A DNA stretch of 64,000 bases, taken from assembly GCA_902781315.1 (NCBI GenBank), contig CACZIT010000002.1, forward strand, positions 1-64,000, in the 5' to 3' direction. This stretch comes from an uncultured Prevotellaceae bacterium (lineage in GTDB: Bacteria > Bacteroidota > Bacteroidia > Bacteroidales > Bacteroidaceae). Below, piece by piece: positions 19,478 to 28,867 of this stretch. Both the position numbers and the translations under genes were made by a program. Numbering within the stretch: position 1 is the stretch's first letter; each line of letters begins with the position of its first letter. The notes beneath the pieces were generated by a model. It was not told where the DNA came from. It ran no database searches and was given only the letters and a program-made list of their open reading frames with translations.

Positions 19478-19501
19478 TTCGTAGCGCAGCGGAGAAAGAA
19501 C
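19478..19501. repeat. Dispersed CGCTTTCGTAGCG repeat, inverted copy
   Basis: The stretch is the reverse complement of TTCTTTCTCCGCTGCGCTA followed by CGAAAGCG. Related copies lie on the plus strand at ~40098-40150, ~46409-46470 and ~48135-48178. It lies in the 393-bp gap between the divergent GH95 and SpmAB-like genes. The rest of that gap holds another small hairpin (GTCGC/GCGAC at ~19452) and the promoter at 19653. Confidence 0.6.
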
Positions 19502-19629
19502 TTTGACATACGTCGAAGGTACTTACGTTGACTTCGTCTTCAAATGTGACGACTCGGCCAATTAAACGAGTTTATTGGCACTCGCTGCTCCATTTGTTCG
19601 GAAATGAAAGCAAAAACTTCGGCTTTTGC

Positions 19630-19660
19630 TTTGCATTTCGCTCACTTATTCGTAACTTTG
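19630..19660 (+). promoter_or_regulatory. Bacteroidota-type promoter of the SpmAB-like gene
   Basis: TTTG at 19630-19633 and TAACTTTG at 19653-19660 are spaced by 19 nt, the preferred spacing. The ATG at 19671 is only 10 bp downstream. Confidence 0.7.
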
Positions 19661-19670
19661 CACCCTTGAT

Positions 19671-20960
19671 ATGGTACTGAATTACATTTGGATTGCATTC
19701 TTTCTGATTGCATTCGTCATTGCACTGGTGAGGCTGGTGTTCCTCGGCGACACCGAGGTGTTTCCAGCCATCATGAATTCTACGTTCGACACGGCGAAGA
19801 CCGCCTTCGAAATCTCGCTCGGCCTGACGGGCATGCTGGCCCTGTGGCTGGGGGTGATGAAGATTGGCGAACGCGGCGGAGTGGTCAACCTGCTGGCGCG
19901 CGTGCTGTCGCCCGTGTTCACAAAGCTGTTTCCCGACATCCCGAAGGGTCATCCCGCCACGGGCAGCATCTTTATGAACATTGCCGCCAACATGCTCGGT
20001 CTCGACAATGCGGCCACGCCGCTGGGACTGAAGGCCATGGAGCAGCTGCAGGAGCTGAACAAGGAGAAGACCGAAGAGCGCCGCCGTCGCTCGCTGCTCA
20101 CCGACGAGCAGGCCGACCGACAGCTGCTGACGGCCACCAACCCTATGATCATGTTCCTGGTGCTCAACACCTCGGGACTGACCATCATTCCCGTCTCCAT
20201 CATGGCCTATCGCTCGCAGCAGGGCGCCGCACAACCCACTGACGTCTTCGTGCCCATCCTGCTGGCCACGTTCTTCGCCACGCTGGCAGGCATCATCATC
20301 ACCTCGCTCTATCAGCGCATCAACCTCCTGAACCGCACGATGCTGCTCACGCTGGGCGGCATGAGCGCCGCCGTGGCTGCCATCATCTGGGGCTTCAGCC
20401 GGCTGGACTCGGTGCTGATGAACACCGTGAGCGTGTCGGCAGCTTCCATTCTGCTGATGACCATCATCGTGGGATTCATCCTCGCGGCCATGCGCAAGCG
20501 GGTGAACGTTTACGACTCGTTCATCGAAGGTGCCAAGGAAGGCTTCACGACGGCCGTCAGAATCATTCCCTACCTCGTAGCCATCCTCGTGGCCATCGGT
20601 GTGTTCCGTGCCTCGGGGGCCATGGACTGGCTCATGGGGGCCATCAAGTGGCTGGTGGGGCTGACGGGATCGAACGCCGAGTTTGTGGACGCGCTGCCCA
20701 CGGCCATCATGAAGCCGCTGTCGGGCAGCGGAGCGCGCGGCATGATGGTCGATGCGATGACGCAGTATGGCGCCGACTCGTTCGTGGGTCGCCTGTCGTG
20801 CATCTTCCAGGGCTCCACCGACACGACGTTCTACATCCTGGCCGTCTACTTCGGCTCGGTGGGCATCCGCTACACGCGCCACGCCGTGGCAGCCGGCCTG
20901 CTGGCCGACCTGGCGGGGGTGGTGGCGGCCATCGCCATCGCGTATATGTTCTTTGGATAA
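19671..20960 (+). CDS. SpmA-SpmB fusion, nucleoside-recognition (Gate) domain membrane protein
   Basis: A 429-aa integral membrane protein. The N-terminal half (to ~residue 200, including DNAATPLGLKAM) resembles spore maturation protein SpmA. The C-terminal half (IPYLVAILVAIGVFRASG, then SGSGARGMM and STDTTFYILAVYFG) resembles SpmB. Both halves belong to the Gate/nucleoside-recognition family. In spore formers SpmA and SpmB are separate; a fused form is common in non-sporulating Bacteroidota, where its substrate is unknown. A charged cytoplasmic loop (EKTEERRRRS) sits near residue 135. The start at 19671 follows a clear promoter by 10 bp. The flippase gene begins 29 bp after its stop, so the two may be cotranscribed. 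Confidence 0.88.
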   Translation: MVLNYIWIAFFLIAFVIALVRLVFLGDTEVFPAIMNSTFDTAKTAFEISLGLTGMLALWLGVMKIGERGGVVNLLARVLSPVFTKLFPDIPKGHPATGSIFMNIAANMLGLDNAATPLGLKAMEQLQELNKEKTEERRRRSLLTDEQADRQLLTATNPMIMFLVLNTSGLTIIPVSIMAYRSQQGAAQPTDVFVPILLATFFATLAGIIITSLYQRINLLNRTMLLTLGGMSAAVAAIIWGFSRLDSVLMNTVSVSAASILLMTIIVGFILAAMRKRVNVYDSFIEGAKEGFTTAVRIIPYLVAILVAIGVFRASGAMDWLMGAIKWLVGLTGSNAEFVDALPTAIMKPLSGSGARGMMVDAMTQYGADSFVGRLSCIFQGSTDTTFYILAVYFGSVGIRYTRHAVAAGLLADLAGVVAAIAIAYMFFG

Positions 20961-20989
20961 TCACCCTACTCACCCTAACTCCCCTAACA

Positions 20990-22483
20990 ATGGCCAATCT
21001 TAAATCTCTTCTCAAGGACACCGCCATCTACGGACTGTCGAGCATCGTGGCGCGATTCATCAACTTCCTGCTGGTGCCCATCCAGACGGCGCGCTTTGCA
21101 GCCTCGGGCGGTGAATATGGCGTCATCACCAATGTCTATGCCTACGTGTCGATACTCATCATCGTGCTGACCTACGGCATGGAGACCACCTTCTTCCGCT
21201 TCATGAGCAAAGAGGGCGAGCAGCCCGAGCACATCTATTCCACCGCGCTGCGCATGGTAGCCACCACGTCGCTGCTGTCCATCGTGCTGGTGCTCAGCCT
21301 GATTCACCCCATCGCCTCGGCCATGGGCTATGCCGACCATCCGGAGTATGTGGCCGTGATGTATGTCACCGTGGCCGTGGATGCCTTCATGGCTATTCCC
21401 TTTGCCTATCTGCGCTATCAGCACAAGCCGGTGAAGTTTGCCACGCTGAAGATTCTCAACATCCTGCTGAACATCGCGCTGAACCTGCTCTACCTGATTG
21501 TGCTGCCGGCACTGAAGCTGAATCCCTTCGGCATCTACGACGAACAGTTCACGCTCGACGTGGCCTTCGTGTTCTACATCAACCTGATGTGCACGCTCTT
21601 CACGCTGCTGTTGCTCTGGAAGGAGCTGCGCGGTTTCCGCTTCGGCTTCGACGTTGCTGCCTGTCGGCGCATGCTCAGCTACACGTGGCCGCTGCTCGTC
21701 ATGGGTGTGGCCGGACAGCTGAATCAGGCTGCCTCGCAGATTCTGTTCCCTTACTTCTACGACGGTTCTGCCGACGAGGCCCGTGCCCAGCTGGGTATCT
21801 ATGGCGCCTGCATCAAGATAGCGATGATCATGGTGATGATCACCCAGGCGTTCCGCTTTGCCTACGAGCCGTTTGTCTTCGGCAAGTCGAAAGAGAAGGA
21901 CAACCGCGAGACCTATGCCCAGGCCATGAAGTTCTACCTGATTTTCACACTGCTGGCATTCCTCTGCGTGATGGGGTATATCGACGTGCTGAAGCACATC
22001 ATCGGCAGCGACTACTGGGAGGGCCTGCGCGTGGTGCCCATCGTGATGGCAGCCGAGATTATGTTCGGCGTGTTCTTCAACCTGTCGTTCTGGTATAAGC
22101 TGACCGACCGCACCATCTGGGGCGCGTGGTTCTCGGGCATCGGCGCCGTGGTGCTCATCGTGGTCGACGTGCTGCTCATCCCGCGCTTCAGCTACATGGC
22201 TTGCGCGTGGGCAGGCTTCGCTGCCTATGGCGTGTCGATGATCATCTCCTATTTCGCCGGACAGAAGTACTACCCCATCCAGTATCCGCTGAAGTCGATG
22301 GGCTTCTACGTCCTGCTCTCGGCCGTGCTCTTCGCCCTGATGACGCTGGCCAACGCCCACCTGCCGCTCTGGGCCGCCCTGCTGGCGAACACGCTGCTGC
22401 TCGTGGTCTACGTGGCGTTCATCGTGAAGCGCGACCTGCCGCTCAGCAGTCTGCCCATTGTGGGAAAACATTTCCGGAAATAA
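20990..22483 (+). CDS. Polysaccharide/lipid flippase, MOP superfamily (Wzx/MurJ-like)
   Basis: A 497-aa membrane protein with about 14 hydrophobic segments. It begins MANLKSLLKDTAIYGLSS, the typical entry helix of polysaccharide-biosynthesis flippases. The ATG at 20990 is chosen because the longer upstream reading frame overlaps the whole end of the SpmAB-like gene. It would flip lipid-linked sugars across the inner membrane for O-antigen, capsule or peptidoglycan. No glycosyltransferases are adjacent, so the substrate cannot be told. The family assignment rests on overall pattern and on the YFYDGSADEARAQLGIYG region seen in Wzx-like proteins. Confidence 0.82.
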   Translation: MANLKSLLKDTAIYGLSSIVARFINFLLVPIQTARFAASGGEYGVITNVYAYVSILIIVLTYGMETTFFRFMSKEGEQPEHIYSTALRMVATTSLLSIVLVLSLIHPIASAMGYADHPEYVAVMYVTVAVDAFMAIPFAYLRYQHKPVKFATLKILNILLNIALNLLYLIVLPALKLNPFGIYDEQFTLDVAFVFYINLMCTLFTLLLLWKELRGFRFGFDVAACRRMLSYTWPLLVMGVAGQLNQAASQILFPYFYDGSADEARAQLGIYGACIKIAMIMVMITQAFRFAYEPFVFGKSKEKDNRETYAQAMKFYLIFTLLAFLCVMGYIDVLKHIIGSDYWEGLRVVPIVMAAEIMFGVFFNLSFWYKLTDRTIWGAWFSGIGAVVLIVVDVLLIPRFSYMACAWAGFAAYGVSMIISYFAGQKYYPIQYPLKSMGFYVLLSAVLFALMTLANAHLPLWAALLANTLLLVVYVAFIVKRDLPLSSLPIVGKHFRK

Positions 22484-22522
22484 GTCGCGATAGCGTATTG
22501 GCTAGAAGCAATAAAAGCAAGC

Positions 22523-22557
22523 GTTCCCGTCCTACTCCTCACGAGCAAGACGGGAAC
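22523..22557. terminator. Hairpin downstream of the flippase gene
   Basis: Arms GTTCCCGTC and GACGGGAAC pair perfectly around a 17-nt loop, 40 bp after the stop. A long T-run is absent, so the terminator role is likely but not certain. The remaining 150 bp to the next stop (minus-strand M56 gene) hold nothing evident. Confidence 0.55.
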
Positions 22558-22706
22558 TATTGTAGATGCATCTCTCCTTTTGCTAACTAATCAAAAATAT
22601 TATAGCCTAACATTTTTTTGGGGTGGGATAAAAGTTGCATTTCATTGCCTATTTTTAAGGGCGTAAAAGAGGAGTGGAAGGGCTTTGCTTGCTTTAGGGG
22701 AGAGCC

Positions 22707-24677
22707 TTAGTTGAGCCTGTAGGTCACGGGGATGCTATATTTGCAACGTACCACCTTACCGTTTTGCTTACCAGGTATCCATTTAGGCATTGCCTTGACT
22801 ACGCGGATAGCTTCATCACGCAGGGCTTGTACGCCAGCATTGTGATCTTCTGCGTCTTGGCGTTCCTTCTCGGTCTTGTAACTTGTAACCTCTATCGGAA
22901 TGGCTTCACCAATACCTGGTGATGTTGCCAAGACTTCTGGATTTGTCAGGCTACCATCCTTTTCCACGATGAACCTCACTATCACACGACCTTGCACATC
23001 ATTTTCCGTTGCAATTTCAGGGTATTTGATGTTGCGCGAAATGAACTCCATCAGCTTCACATCGCCTCCGGGGAACTGCGGCAGCTGTTCGCAGACGTCG
23101 TAAACCCGGTCGCCCTGTCCTTGCTGGTTTTCCGAGCCAGCCTGCTTTGTCTCTACGATTGTGGCCCCATAGCGTCCTTTCTCTCCATAGGCTTTCTTGG
23201 CCGGGCCGACGTCCATCACCGTTACCGAGGCAATGGCTTCAGGCTTTATCTGGTTGAACTCCTCGCGTGAGACCTCTTTTCCATCAACGATAAACAAGTT
23301 GCCTTTTTTGCTGCCATACACACCATTAAGATGGAGAATATGAGCACGGCTGATACTTCCAGCCTCGTTCAACATGGCTTGAGTAATAGCACTTTGTTCC
23401 AATCCCGCTGCCTTTTGCTTCTTCGCATAAATAACAAACTCCGTGTCGCTCATTTTTGAGCTGTATTTCATCGTCTTTGTTGTCATCAGATTGCAGACAT
23501 AGCGGTCGGAGCCTGTCTCCGTGAGATGAATCTCCTTGAGTGCACCTAAAGGCAGGTCGAGCAAAGAGAGCTGGTCGATGGGCTTGCCGTTGACTTGCAT
23601 CGTGGTTTTCTTTACTTCGAGGGCGATGCTGCGCCCTTCTGGAATCGGCTCTTCTTGACCGTTGCGGAAGAACTTCACGCCAGGCTGATGGCGTATCTGG
23701 TAGCTGTCGCCACGGTCGTTAGTTTTTTCGTTGAATATGCGCACGGCGCAGTTGTCGTCGGTCGTGACGGTCTCATCGTCCACGACCGTCTTGGCCGTCA
23801 TGGCCAGCGAGGTGAGCACGACGGGCACGATATAGAGCGCCTTGAGCCATGCGCCCCTGTTTGTTTTTGTCTTTAACATCATCAGTATTCGTTTTTTTGT
23901 TTTGGGTGTGTGGATGCCATTGGCGAGGGCACAGGCCTGAATGCCGGTCGCCTTCTGCATCAGCAGATGAATGTACTGGCTTTCGTCAAAGCCGCGTGAG
24001 AGGACGGATGCGTCGGCCTCATACTCGTGTAGTGTGCGCAGTTCCTGACGCAGGAACCACACCACGGGGTTGAACCATTGCAGAGCCGTGAGCACTTCTA
24101 CGACCAGAACGTCGTAGCTATGACGATGGCGCACATGCGCCTCTTCATGGGCAAGAACAGATGGCGACAGCGAAAGCCACTCAGCCCGCGAGAGCACCAC
24201 CGTATGCATCCACGAGAAGGGCGCGACGGGGGACTCAACCACGCAAACCTGCGTGCCGGAAGGCAGGATGTGGCGTTCGCCATTGGCTATCAGGCGGTGC
24301 AGTTGCCAACAGCTGCGGGCTACGACGGACAGCCGTATCAGGATTCCTGCTGCGAGAATCGTTCCAAGAATGCTTCCCCAGAGCTCCGCTCCCAGGGGGG
24401 TGGCTGCTGTCGGCTTCTGAGTTGCCGAGGGTGGGGCAACAAGGTCCGTCGGGGTTGTGAAACCACCTCTATCCGCGAGGGGAGCGAGGGGTGCGGAAAC
24501 ATGTATGGTCACCACGCATAGTGGCAACACCAATGAAAGTGCGATGGCCGTCAGCAGCACGGCACGATTGAGCGAAGGCATGGCCTCGCGTGCCAGCAGC
24601 AGTTGGTAGAACAGATAGAACACGGCTATCAGGGCCGCCACCTTCAGATCGTAATATATGAAATCCGTGATCATCAT
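22707..24677 (-). CDS. BlaR1-type M56 metallopeptidase sensor with TonB-like C-terminal domain
   Basis: A 656-aa membrane protein. Membrane helices lie at ~10-60 and ~105-125. A gluzincin site HEEAH at residues 177-181 follows LSPSVLA, and HEYEADASVL later supplies the third zinc ligand. The C-terminal ~120 residues, starting FPGGDVKLMEFISRNIKYP, form a TonB-C domain. M56 proteins sense cell-wall or envelope signals and trigger loss of a BlaI repressor. The TonB-like tail is typical of Bacteroidota versions and may touch periplasmic or outer-membrane partners. The gene begins 8 bp after the blaI-like stop, so the two form a sensor-repressor operon. Confidence 0.88.
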   Translation of the reverse strand: MMITDFIYYDLKVAALIAVFYLFYQLLLAREAMPSLNRAVLLTAIALSLVLPLCVVTIHVSAPLAPLADRGGFTTPTDLVAPPSATQKPTAATPLGAELWGSILGTILAAGILIRLSVVARSCWQLHRLIANGERHILPSGTQVCVVESPVAPFSWMHTVVLSRAEWLSLSPSVLAHEEAHVRHRHSYDVLVVEVLTALQWFNPVVWFLRQELRTLHEYEADASVLSRGFDESQYIHLLMQKATGIQACALANGIHTPKTKKRILMMLKTKTNRGAWLKALYIVPVVLTSLAMTAKTVVDDETVTTDDNCAVRIFNEKTNDRGDSYQIRHQPGVKFFRNGQEEPIPEGRSIALEVKKTTMQVNGKPIDQLSLLDLPLGALKEIHLTETGSDRYVCNLMTTKTMKYSSKMSDTEFVIYAKKQKAAGLEQSAITQAMLNEAGSISRAHILHLNGVYGSKKGNLFIVDGKEVSREEFNQIKPEAIASVTVMDVGPAKKAYGEKGRYGATIVETKQAGSENQQGQGDRVYDVCEQLPQFPGGDVKLMEFISRNIKYPEIATENDVQGRVIVRFIVEKDGSLTNPEVLATSPGIGEAIPIEVTSYKTEKERQDAEDHNAGVQALRDEAIRVVKAMPKWIPGKQNGKVVRCKYSIPVTYRLN

Positions 24678-24685
24678 AGGTTGTA

Positions 24686-25069
24686 TTACTGTTGGGCTTT
24701 CCTGTTCTGCAGGATGGTCAGAATCTCGTTGATGTCCTCTTGCGACAATTCGTCAGCTTCGGCAAAGAATGAGACGAGAGAAGCCGCAGACCCGTCGAAG
24801 AACGTCTGCTTCACATCGTCCATCACCTGCAGGCGATAGCGCTCCCGCGTCATCAGAGGGGTATAGAGCAGCTGTTTTCCCGCGTGTCCCTTCCGCCGCT
24901 CCACGAAGCCTTTCTGCTCCAGAATCTTCAGAAACGTGGCAATGGTGGTGTAGGCCGGTTTCGGCTCGGGGTACTGCGCCAGAATGTCGTTGACGCACGC
25001 CCCTCTGTCCATATTCCACAGGATGCTCATCACCTGCATCTCGCTCTTGGTCAATGTCTGTTGTTTCAT
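24686..25069 (-). CDS. blaI: BlaI/MecI/CopY family transcriptional repressor
   Basis: A 127-aa winged-helix repressor with the family start LTKSEMQVMSILW, the recognition part PEPKPAYTTIATFLKILEQKG and a C-terminal dimerisation helix (SQEDINEILTIL). BlaI-type repressors bind dyads in their own promoter and are cleaved or released when the M56 partner is activated. A TAGTTTTG box on the minus strand (plus positions 25098-25105) lies just upstream of the start and is the likely -7 element. No beta-lactamase is near, so the regulon probably differs from the classic bla case. Confidence 0.9.
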   Translation of the reverse strand: MKQQTLTKSEMQVMSILWNMDRGACVNDILAQYPEPKPAYTTIATFLKILEQKGFVERRKGHAGKQLLYTPLMTRERYRLQVMDDVKQTFFDGSAASLVSFFAEADELSQEDINEILTILQNRKAQQ

Positions 25070-25097
25070 GTTGCGTTGTTTTTTTTGTTCTCGTTTG

Positions 25098-25206
25098 CAA
25101 AACTACTAAAACATTAGAAATCTAAAAACTTAGTAATACAAATTCTTCGCAGACGGCAGTTTTTTTAACTTTCGTTCTTAGTAATTCGTGCAGCATTATT
25201 AGTAAT
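25098..25206. promoter_or_regulatory. blaI promoter and three TTAGTAAT motifs
   Basis: Minus-strand TAGTTTTG (25098-25105) fits the -7 box of blaI. TTAGTAAT occurs three times in the divergent gap, at 25130, 25178 and 25199. The copies could be repressor half-sites, but no full dyad is proven. Confidence 0.4.
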
Positions 25207-25262
25207 TAACCCTTGGTGCATACTTTTCTTATTGAAAAATTTCGGATTTCGGGAAAATGCAG

Positions 25263-25270
25263 TAATTTTG
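25263..25270 (+). promoter_or_regulatory. Promoter -7 box of the CotH/LTD gene
   Basis: TAATTTTG fits TAnnTTTG and lies 31 bp upstream of the ATG at 25301. The -33 element is less clear. Confidence 0.5.
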
Positions 25271-25300
25271 CAGAGCAAATTGACATAAAGAAAGTATACA

Positions 25301-28300
25301 ATGAAGAAACTGATAGTAGGTTTGTTAGCCATGTTGTCCCTGACAACGGCAAGGGCAGCGACGGTTGTCATCAACGAACTGATGGCATCGAATGCTGGTT
25401 CGGTGATGAGTCCTGCCATCAATTTCGACAGCTGGATAGAACTCTACAATCCTTCTGACCTGGCCATTGACCTCGCCCGTTGCTATCTGAGCGACGACCC
25501 TGCAGACCTGACCCGCTGGCAGATGCCCGACGACATCGGCACGATTCCTGCCAAGGGATTCCTGGTGGTGTGGCTGGGGTCCAACGACATCAAAAGCAAT
25601 CAGGCGCCGTTCAAGCTGGATTGCGACGGGGGCGTGATTTGCCTGAGCGACAAGAGTGGAACGCTCATCGCCAGCGCAAGCTATCCGGAAGCGCTGAGCC
25701 GCACCGCCTACGCCCGCACCGCCGATGGCAGCGACGAGTGGGGATGGACGTCCACGCCCACGCCAGGCGCCAGCAATGCCACCGCCACCTTCGCCACGCA
25801 ACGCCTGCCGCAGCCCGTCGTCAGCGTTGATAGTAAACTGTTCACGGGCTCGTTCCAGTTCAGCGTCGACATTCCAGAGGGTGCCACGCTGATGTACACC
25901 ACCGACGGCAGCCTGCCCTCGGCACCGAAGGCAGACGGCGAGGGGACCAGTCTCTGGAAGGAATATGTCAGGAACGGCGACTGCGAGGGCAGCGATGCCA
26001 GCAGCCTCATCAGCCGCGATGCCAATGGCAGCGGCGACGTGGAGCGCATCGTCGACGGCGTGGGCACGGGCGGCAGCAGGGGCATCCGCGTGCATGCCAT
26101 CGCCAACCCGCAGAACGACTACGATGCCCAGTTCTTCGTCTACACGCCCGACCACATCTGGCGCTCGGGCGAGCAATACCGTTTCAGCATGAAGGTGCGG
26201 GCCGACAAGAAAGCCCACATCACAGCCCAGACCCACACCACGCCTCACAACTATATCTATTGGAGCATCCTCGACGGCGGCTACGACGTCACGACGGAGT
26301 GGAAGGAAATCGTCTACGAGGGCACCATCACCGACGAGCAGGTGGGCAAGCAAGGCGGAGGCTGGTGGGGCCAGGAGACGGTGGAGGACATGCAGACCAT
26401 TGCCTTCAACCTGAACGGCGACCGCCAGGAAAACAACTTCTACTTCGATGATGTCTCGTGGCTGCTTTACACGGGCGACGACCCCAATGCCGACCACACA
26501 CAGAAGAGTGACGACGGACGGTTCACCGTCAGCAAAACCACAAACTACACCTTCCGCCTCTATCAAGACGGATTCCTGCCCAGCCAGCCCGTCACCCGCA
26601 GCTACATTCAGACCAGCAACAAGTACACGCTTCCCGTCGTATCGATTGTGGGCGACAGGAAGTTTTTCACCGATCCGAAGATTGGACTCGACTGCGACGG
26701 CGACGGCACCAACGGCAAGACGGGCAACGGACAAGACTGGCCGCGCAACTACAACCAGCCGTGGGATCGCCCCGTGAACTTCAGCTACCTCAGCCCGGAG
26801 GGCAAGATGCTGTTCAACCAGGATGCAAACATCAAGGTGTCGGGCGGCTGGACGCGTTCGCAGCGCTTCCGTTCGTTCAAGCTGAAGGCGAGCAAGGTGT
26901 TCGACGGCCAGAACCGTTTCGACTATTCATTCTTCCCGCAGAAGCCTTTCACCCGCAACAAGACCATCCTCCTGCGCAACGGCGGCAACGACATCTGGAC
27001 CCACAATGCCCGCTTCATGGATCCTGCACTGGAGACCATCATCCAGCGCTCGGGCATCGACCTCGACGTGCAGTCGTACCAGCCCGTCATAGAATATGTG
27101 AACGGCGAGCTGCGCGGCGTGTTCAACCTGCGCGAGCCCAACAACGACAGTTTCGCCTATGCCAACTGGGGCTACGACGACGATGAATTGGACGCCTTCG
27201 AGAACATGGTCATGAAGAACGGCGACGATGCTGTCCTCCAACAAATCTTCGACCTGGCCCGAAACATCAACCAGGCCGGCAACTACGACAAACTGAAGAC
27301 CCTGCTCGACATCGACGAGTTCACAAACTACATGGCGGTCACCATGTTCCTCGACAACGACGACTGGCCCAACAACAACATGAAAGCCTATCGCAGCCGG
27401 CTCGACGGTCGCTACCGCTTCGTCAGTTTCGACCTGGACTATGCCTTTGCCCTGCGCAACTTCAACACGCACAACGACGACCCCTTCGCTTACTTCCTGG
27501 AATTTAAAACCGCCAACACGGTCAAAGGCGAGGGCAACTGGAACAAGGACATCGTCAACCTCTTCCTCAACCTGCTGGGTCACGACGAGTTCCGCCGTCG
27601 GTTCATCGACACGTTCTGTCTGGTGGCAGGAAGCGTGTTCGAGCCTGTCCGCTCAGGCAAGATTGTCGACGAACTGCTCAGCAACGTCAGGGCCATGTGC
27701 CAGCTGATGAAGCAGCAGGGCATCAGCGATGGGCACGACCCCGACCGTGCCGCCACCACCATCAAGAACAAGCTGAGGGGGCGCTCCGCCAAGATGACTG
27801 GTCATCTGAAGAATTTCTCCTACGCACAACTCAGCAACGTCACCGCACAAACTGTCACACTGAATGCCGACACTGAGGGCGCCCGCCTCTACGTGAACGG
27901 AATCAGCGTGCCCTATGCCGACTTCCAAGGGCAGCTGTTCGCCCCTGTCCGGTTGCGGGCAGAAGCGCCTGCCGGCTATCGCTTCGCAGGATGGAAGCGG
28001 AACGGTGCCGCCTTCAGCACCGAGGCTGAAATATCCCTGCCCACGGGCAGCAACACGCTCACCGCCACCTTCACACCGCTCTCCGAAGAGGAACGCGGCA
28101 AGGAGGGCATCACGCCCGTCCGCATCAATGAGGTGAGTGCCGCCAACGGCATCTTCGTCAACGACTTCTTCAAACGCAACGACTGGATAGAACTCTACAA
28201 CACCACCAACGCCGACGTCGACATCCAGGGCATGTATCTCAGCGACAATCCAGACAAACCCGAAAAGTATCAGATTGAGAAGACCGACGGCGTTTCTACC

Positions 28301-28855
28301 GTCATTCCCGCTCACGGATTCTTGATTGTGTGGTGCGACCATCTCGATCCTCTTTCTCAACTCCATGCCTCGTTTAAGCTGGCTGCCGAAGGAGGCGATG
28401 TCCTGCTGACGGCCGCCGACGGGAGCTGGAGCGACCGACTCTCCTATACGGCCATGAACAGCGATGAGACCGTCGGCCGCTATCCCGACGGCAACAGCGG
28501 CGTCTTCACCATGAACGTGCCCACCATCAGCAAGCCGAACATCATTGGCAGCTATGCCGTCAGCGTCAGCCAGCCCGACGTCAATGGCATCCGCGATCTG
28601 ACGGTCGACAACACGTCCGACATCCTTCTCCGCTATGTTGCTGGTCGCTTGGTTGTTCATAGCAGCACACCTGTCACTGCAGCGTCCATCAGCATCTACA
28701 ACACAGCAGGCCAATCGGTCGTGGTACAGCCCATCGACTTGAGCAGCGGCTATGCCGAGTTGCCACTCGACGGACTGGCTAACGGCTGCTTCATTGCCCG
28801 CCTCACCGATGGTAACGGTCACATCACAACTTGCAAATTCATACACAAACAATAA
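25301..28855 (+). CDS. Secreted CotH-kinase-fold protein with lamin-tail domains and C-terminal sorting tail
   Basis: A 1184-aa surface protein with a signal peptide (LIVGLLAMLSLTTARA). A first lamin-tail (LTD) domain spans ~20-165 (VINELMASNAG, SWIELYN). A chitobiase-C-like strand LMYTTDGSLPS follows. A carbohydrate-binding-like module (~215-385) is inserted, and the chitobiase-like domain then resumes at NYTFRLYQDGFLPS. The CotH domain runs from ~443 to 830 (LRNGGNDIWTHNARFMD, VFNLREPNND, FVSFDLDYAF). A second LTD sits at ~936-1060. The end (ISIYNTAGQSV to FIHKQ) resembles a type IX sorting domain. CotH-fold proteins can be protein kinases or structural. It is followed 12 bp later by the S46 peptidase gene. 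Confidence 0.85.
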   Translation: MKKLIVGLLAMLSLTTARAATVVINELMASNAGSVMSPAINFDSWIELYNPSDLAIDLARCYLSDDPADLTRWQMPDDIGTIPAKGFLVVWLGSNDIKSNQAPFKLDCDGGVICLSDKSGTLIASASYPEALSRTAYARTADGSDEWGWTSTPTPGASNATATFATQRLPQPVVSVDSKLFTGSFQFSVDIPEGATLMYTTDGSLPSAPKADGEGTSLWKEYVRNGDCEGSDASSLISRDANGSGDVERIVDGVGTGGSRGIRVHAIANPQNDYDAQFFVYTPDHIWRSGEQYRFSMKVRADKKAHITAQTHTTPHNYIYWSILDGGYDVTTEWKEIVYEGTITDEQVGKQGGGWWGQETVEDMQTIAFNLNGDRQENNFYFDDVSWLLYTGDDPNADHTQKSDDGRFTVSKTTNYTFRLYQDGFLPSQPVTRSYIQTSNKYTLPVVSIVGDRKFFTDPKIGLDCDGDGTNGKTGNGQDWPRNYNQPWDRPVNFSYLSPEGKMLFNQDANIKVSGGWTRSQRFRSFKLKASKVFDGQNRFDYSFFPQKPFTRNKTILLRNGGNDIWTHNARFMDPALETIIQRSGIDLDVQSYQPVIEYVNGELRGVFNLREPNNDSFAYANWGYDDDELDAFENMVMKNGDDAVLQQIFDLARNINQAGNYDKLKTLLDIDEFTNYMAVTMFLDNDDWPNNNMKAYRSRLDGRYRFVSFDLDYAFALRNFNTHNDDPFAYFLEFKTANTVKGEGNWNKDIVNLFLNLLGHDEFRRRFIDTFCLVAGSVFEPVRSGKIVDELLSNVRAMCQLMKQQGISDGHDPDRAATTIKNKLRGRSAKMTGHLKNFSYAQLSNVTAQTVTLNADTEGARLYVNGISVPYADFQGQLFAPVRLRAEAPAGYRFAGWKRNGAAFSTEAEISLPTGSNTLTATFTPLSEEERGKEGITPVRINEVSAANGIFVNDFFKRNDWIELYNTTNADVDIQGMYLSDNPDKPEKYQIEKTDGVSTVIPAHGFLIVWCDHLDPLSQLHASFKLAAEGGDVLLTAADGSWSDRLSYTAMNSDETVGRYPDGNSGVFTMNVPTISKPNIIGSYAVSVSQPDVNGIRDLTVDNTSDILLRYVAGRLVVHSSTPVTAASISIYNTAGQSVVVQPIDLSSGYAELPLDGLANGCFIARLTDGNGHITTCKFIHKQ

Positions 28856-28867
28856 CAAACTTTCACT

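Noticed and set aside
19572-22471. Long minus-strand ORFs opposite the SpmAB-like and flippase genes
   Set aside because: Rich in His, Gln and Arg with no motifs; both real genes on the plus strand are membrane proteins with good starts.
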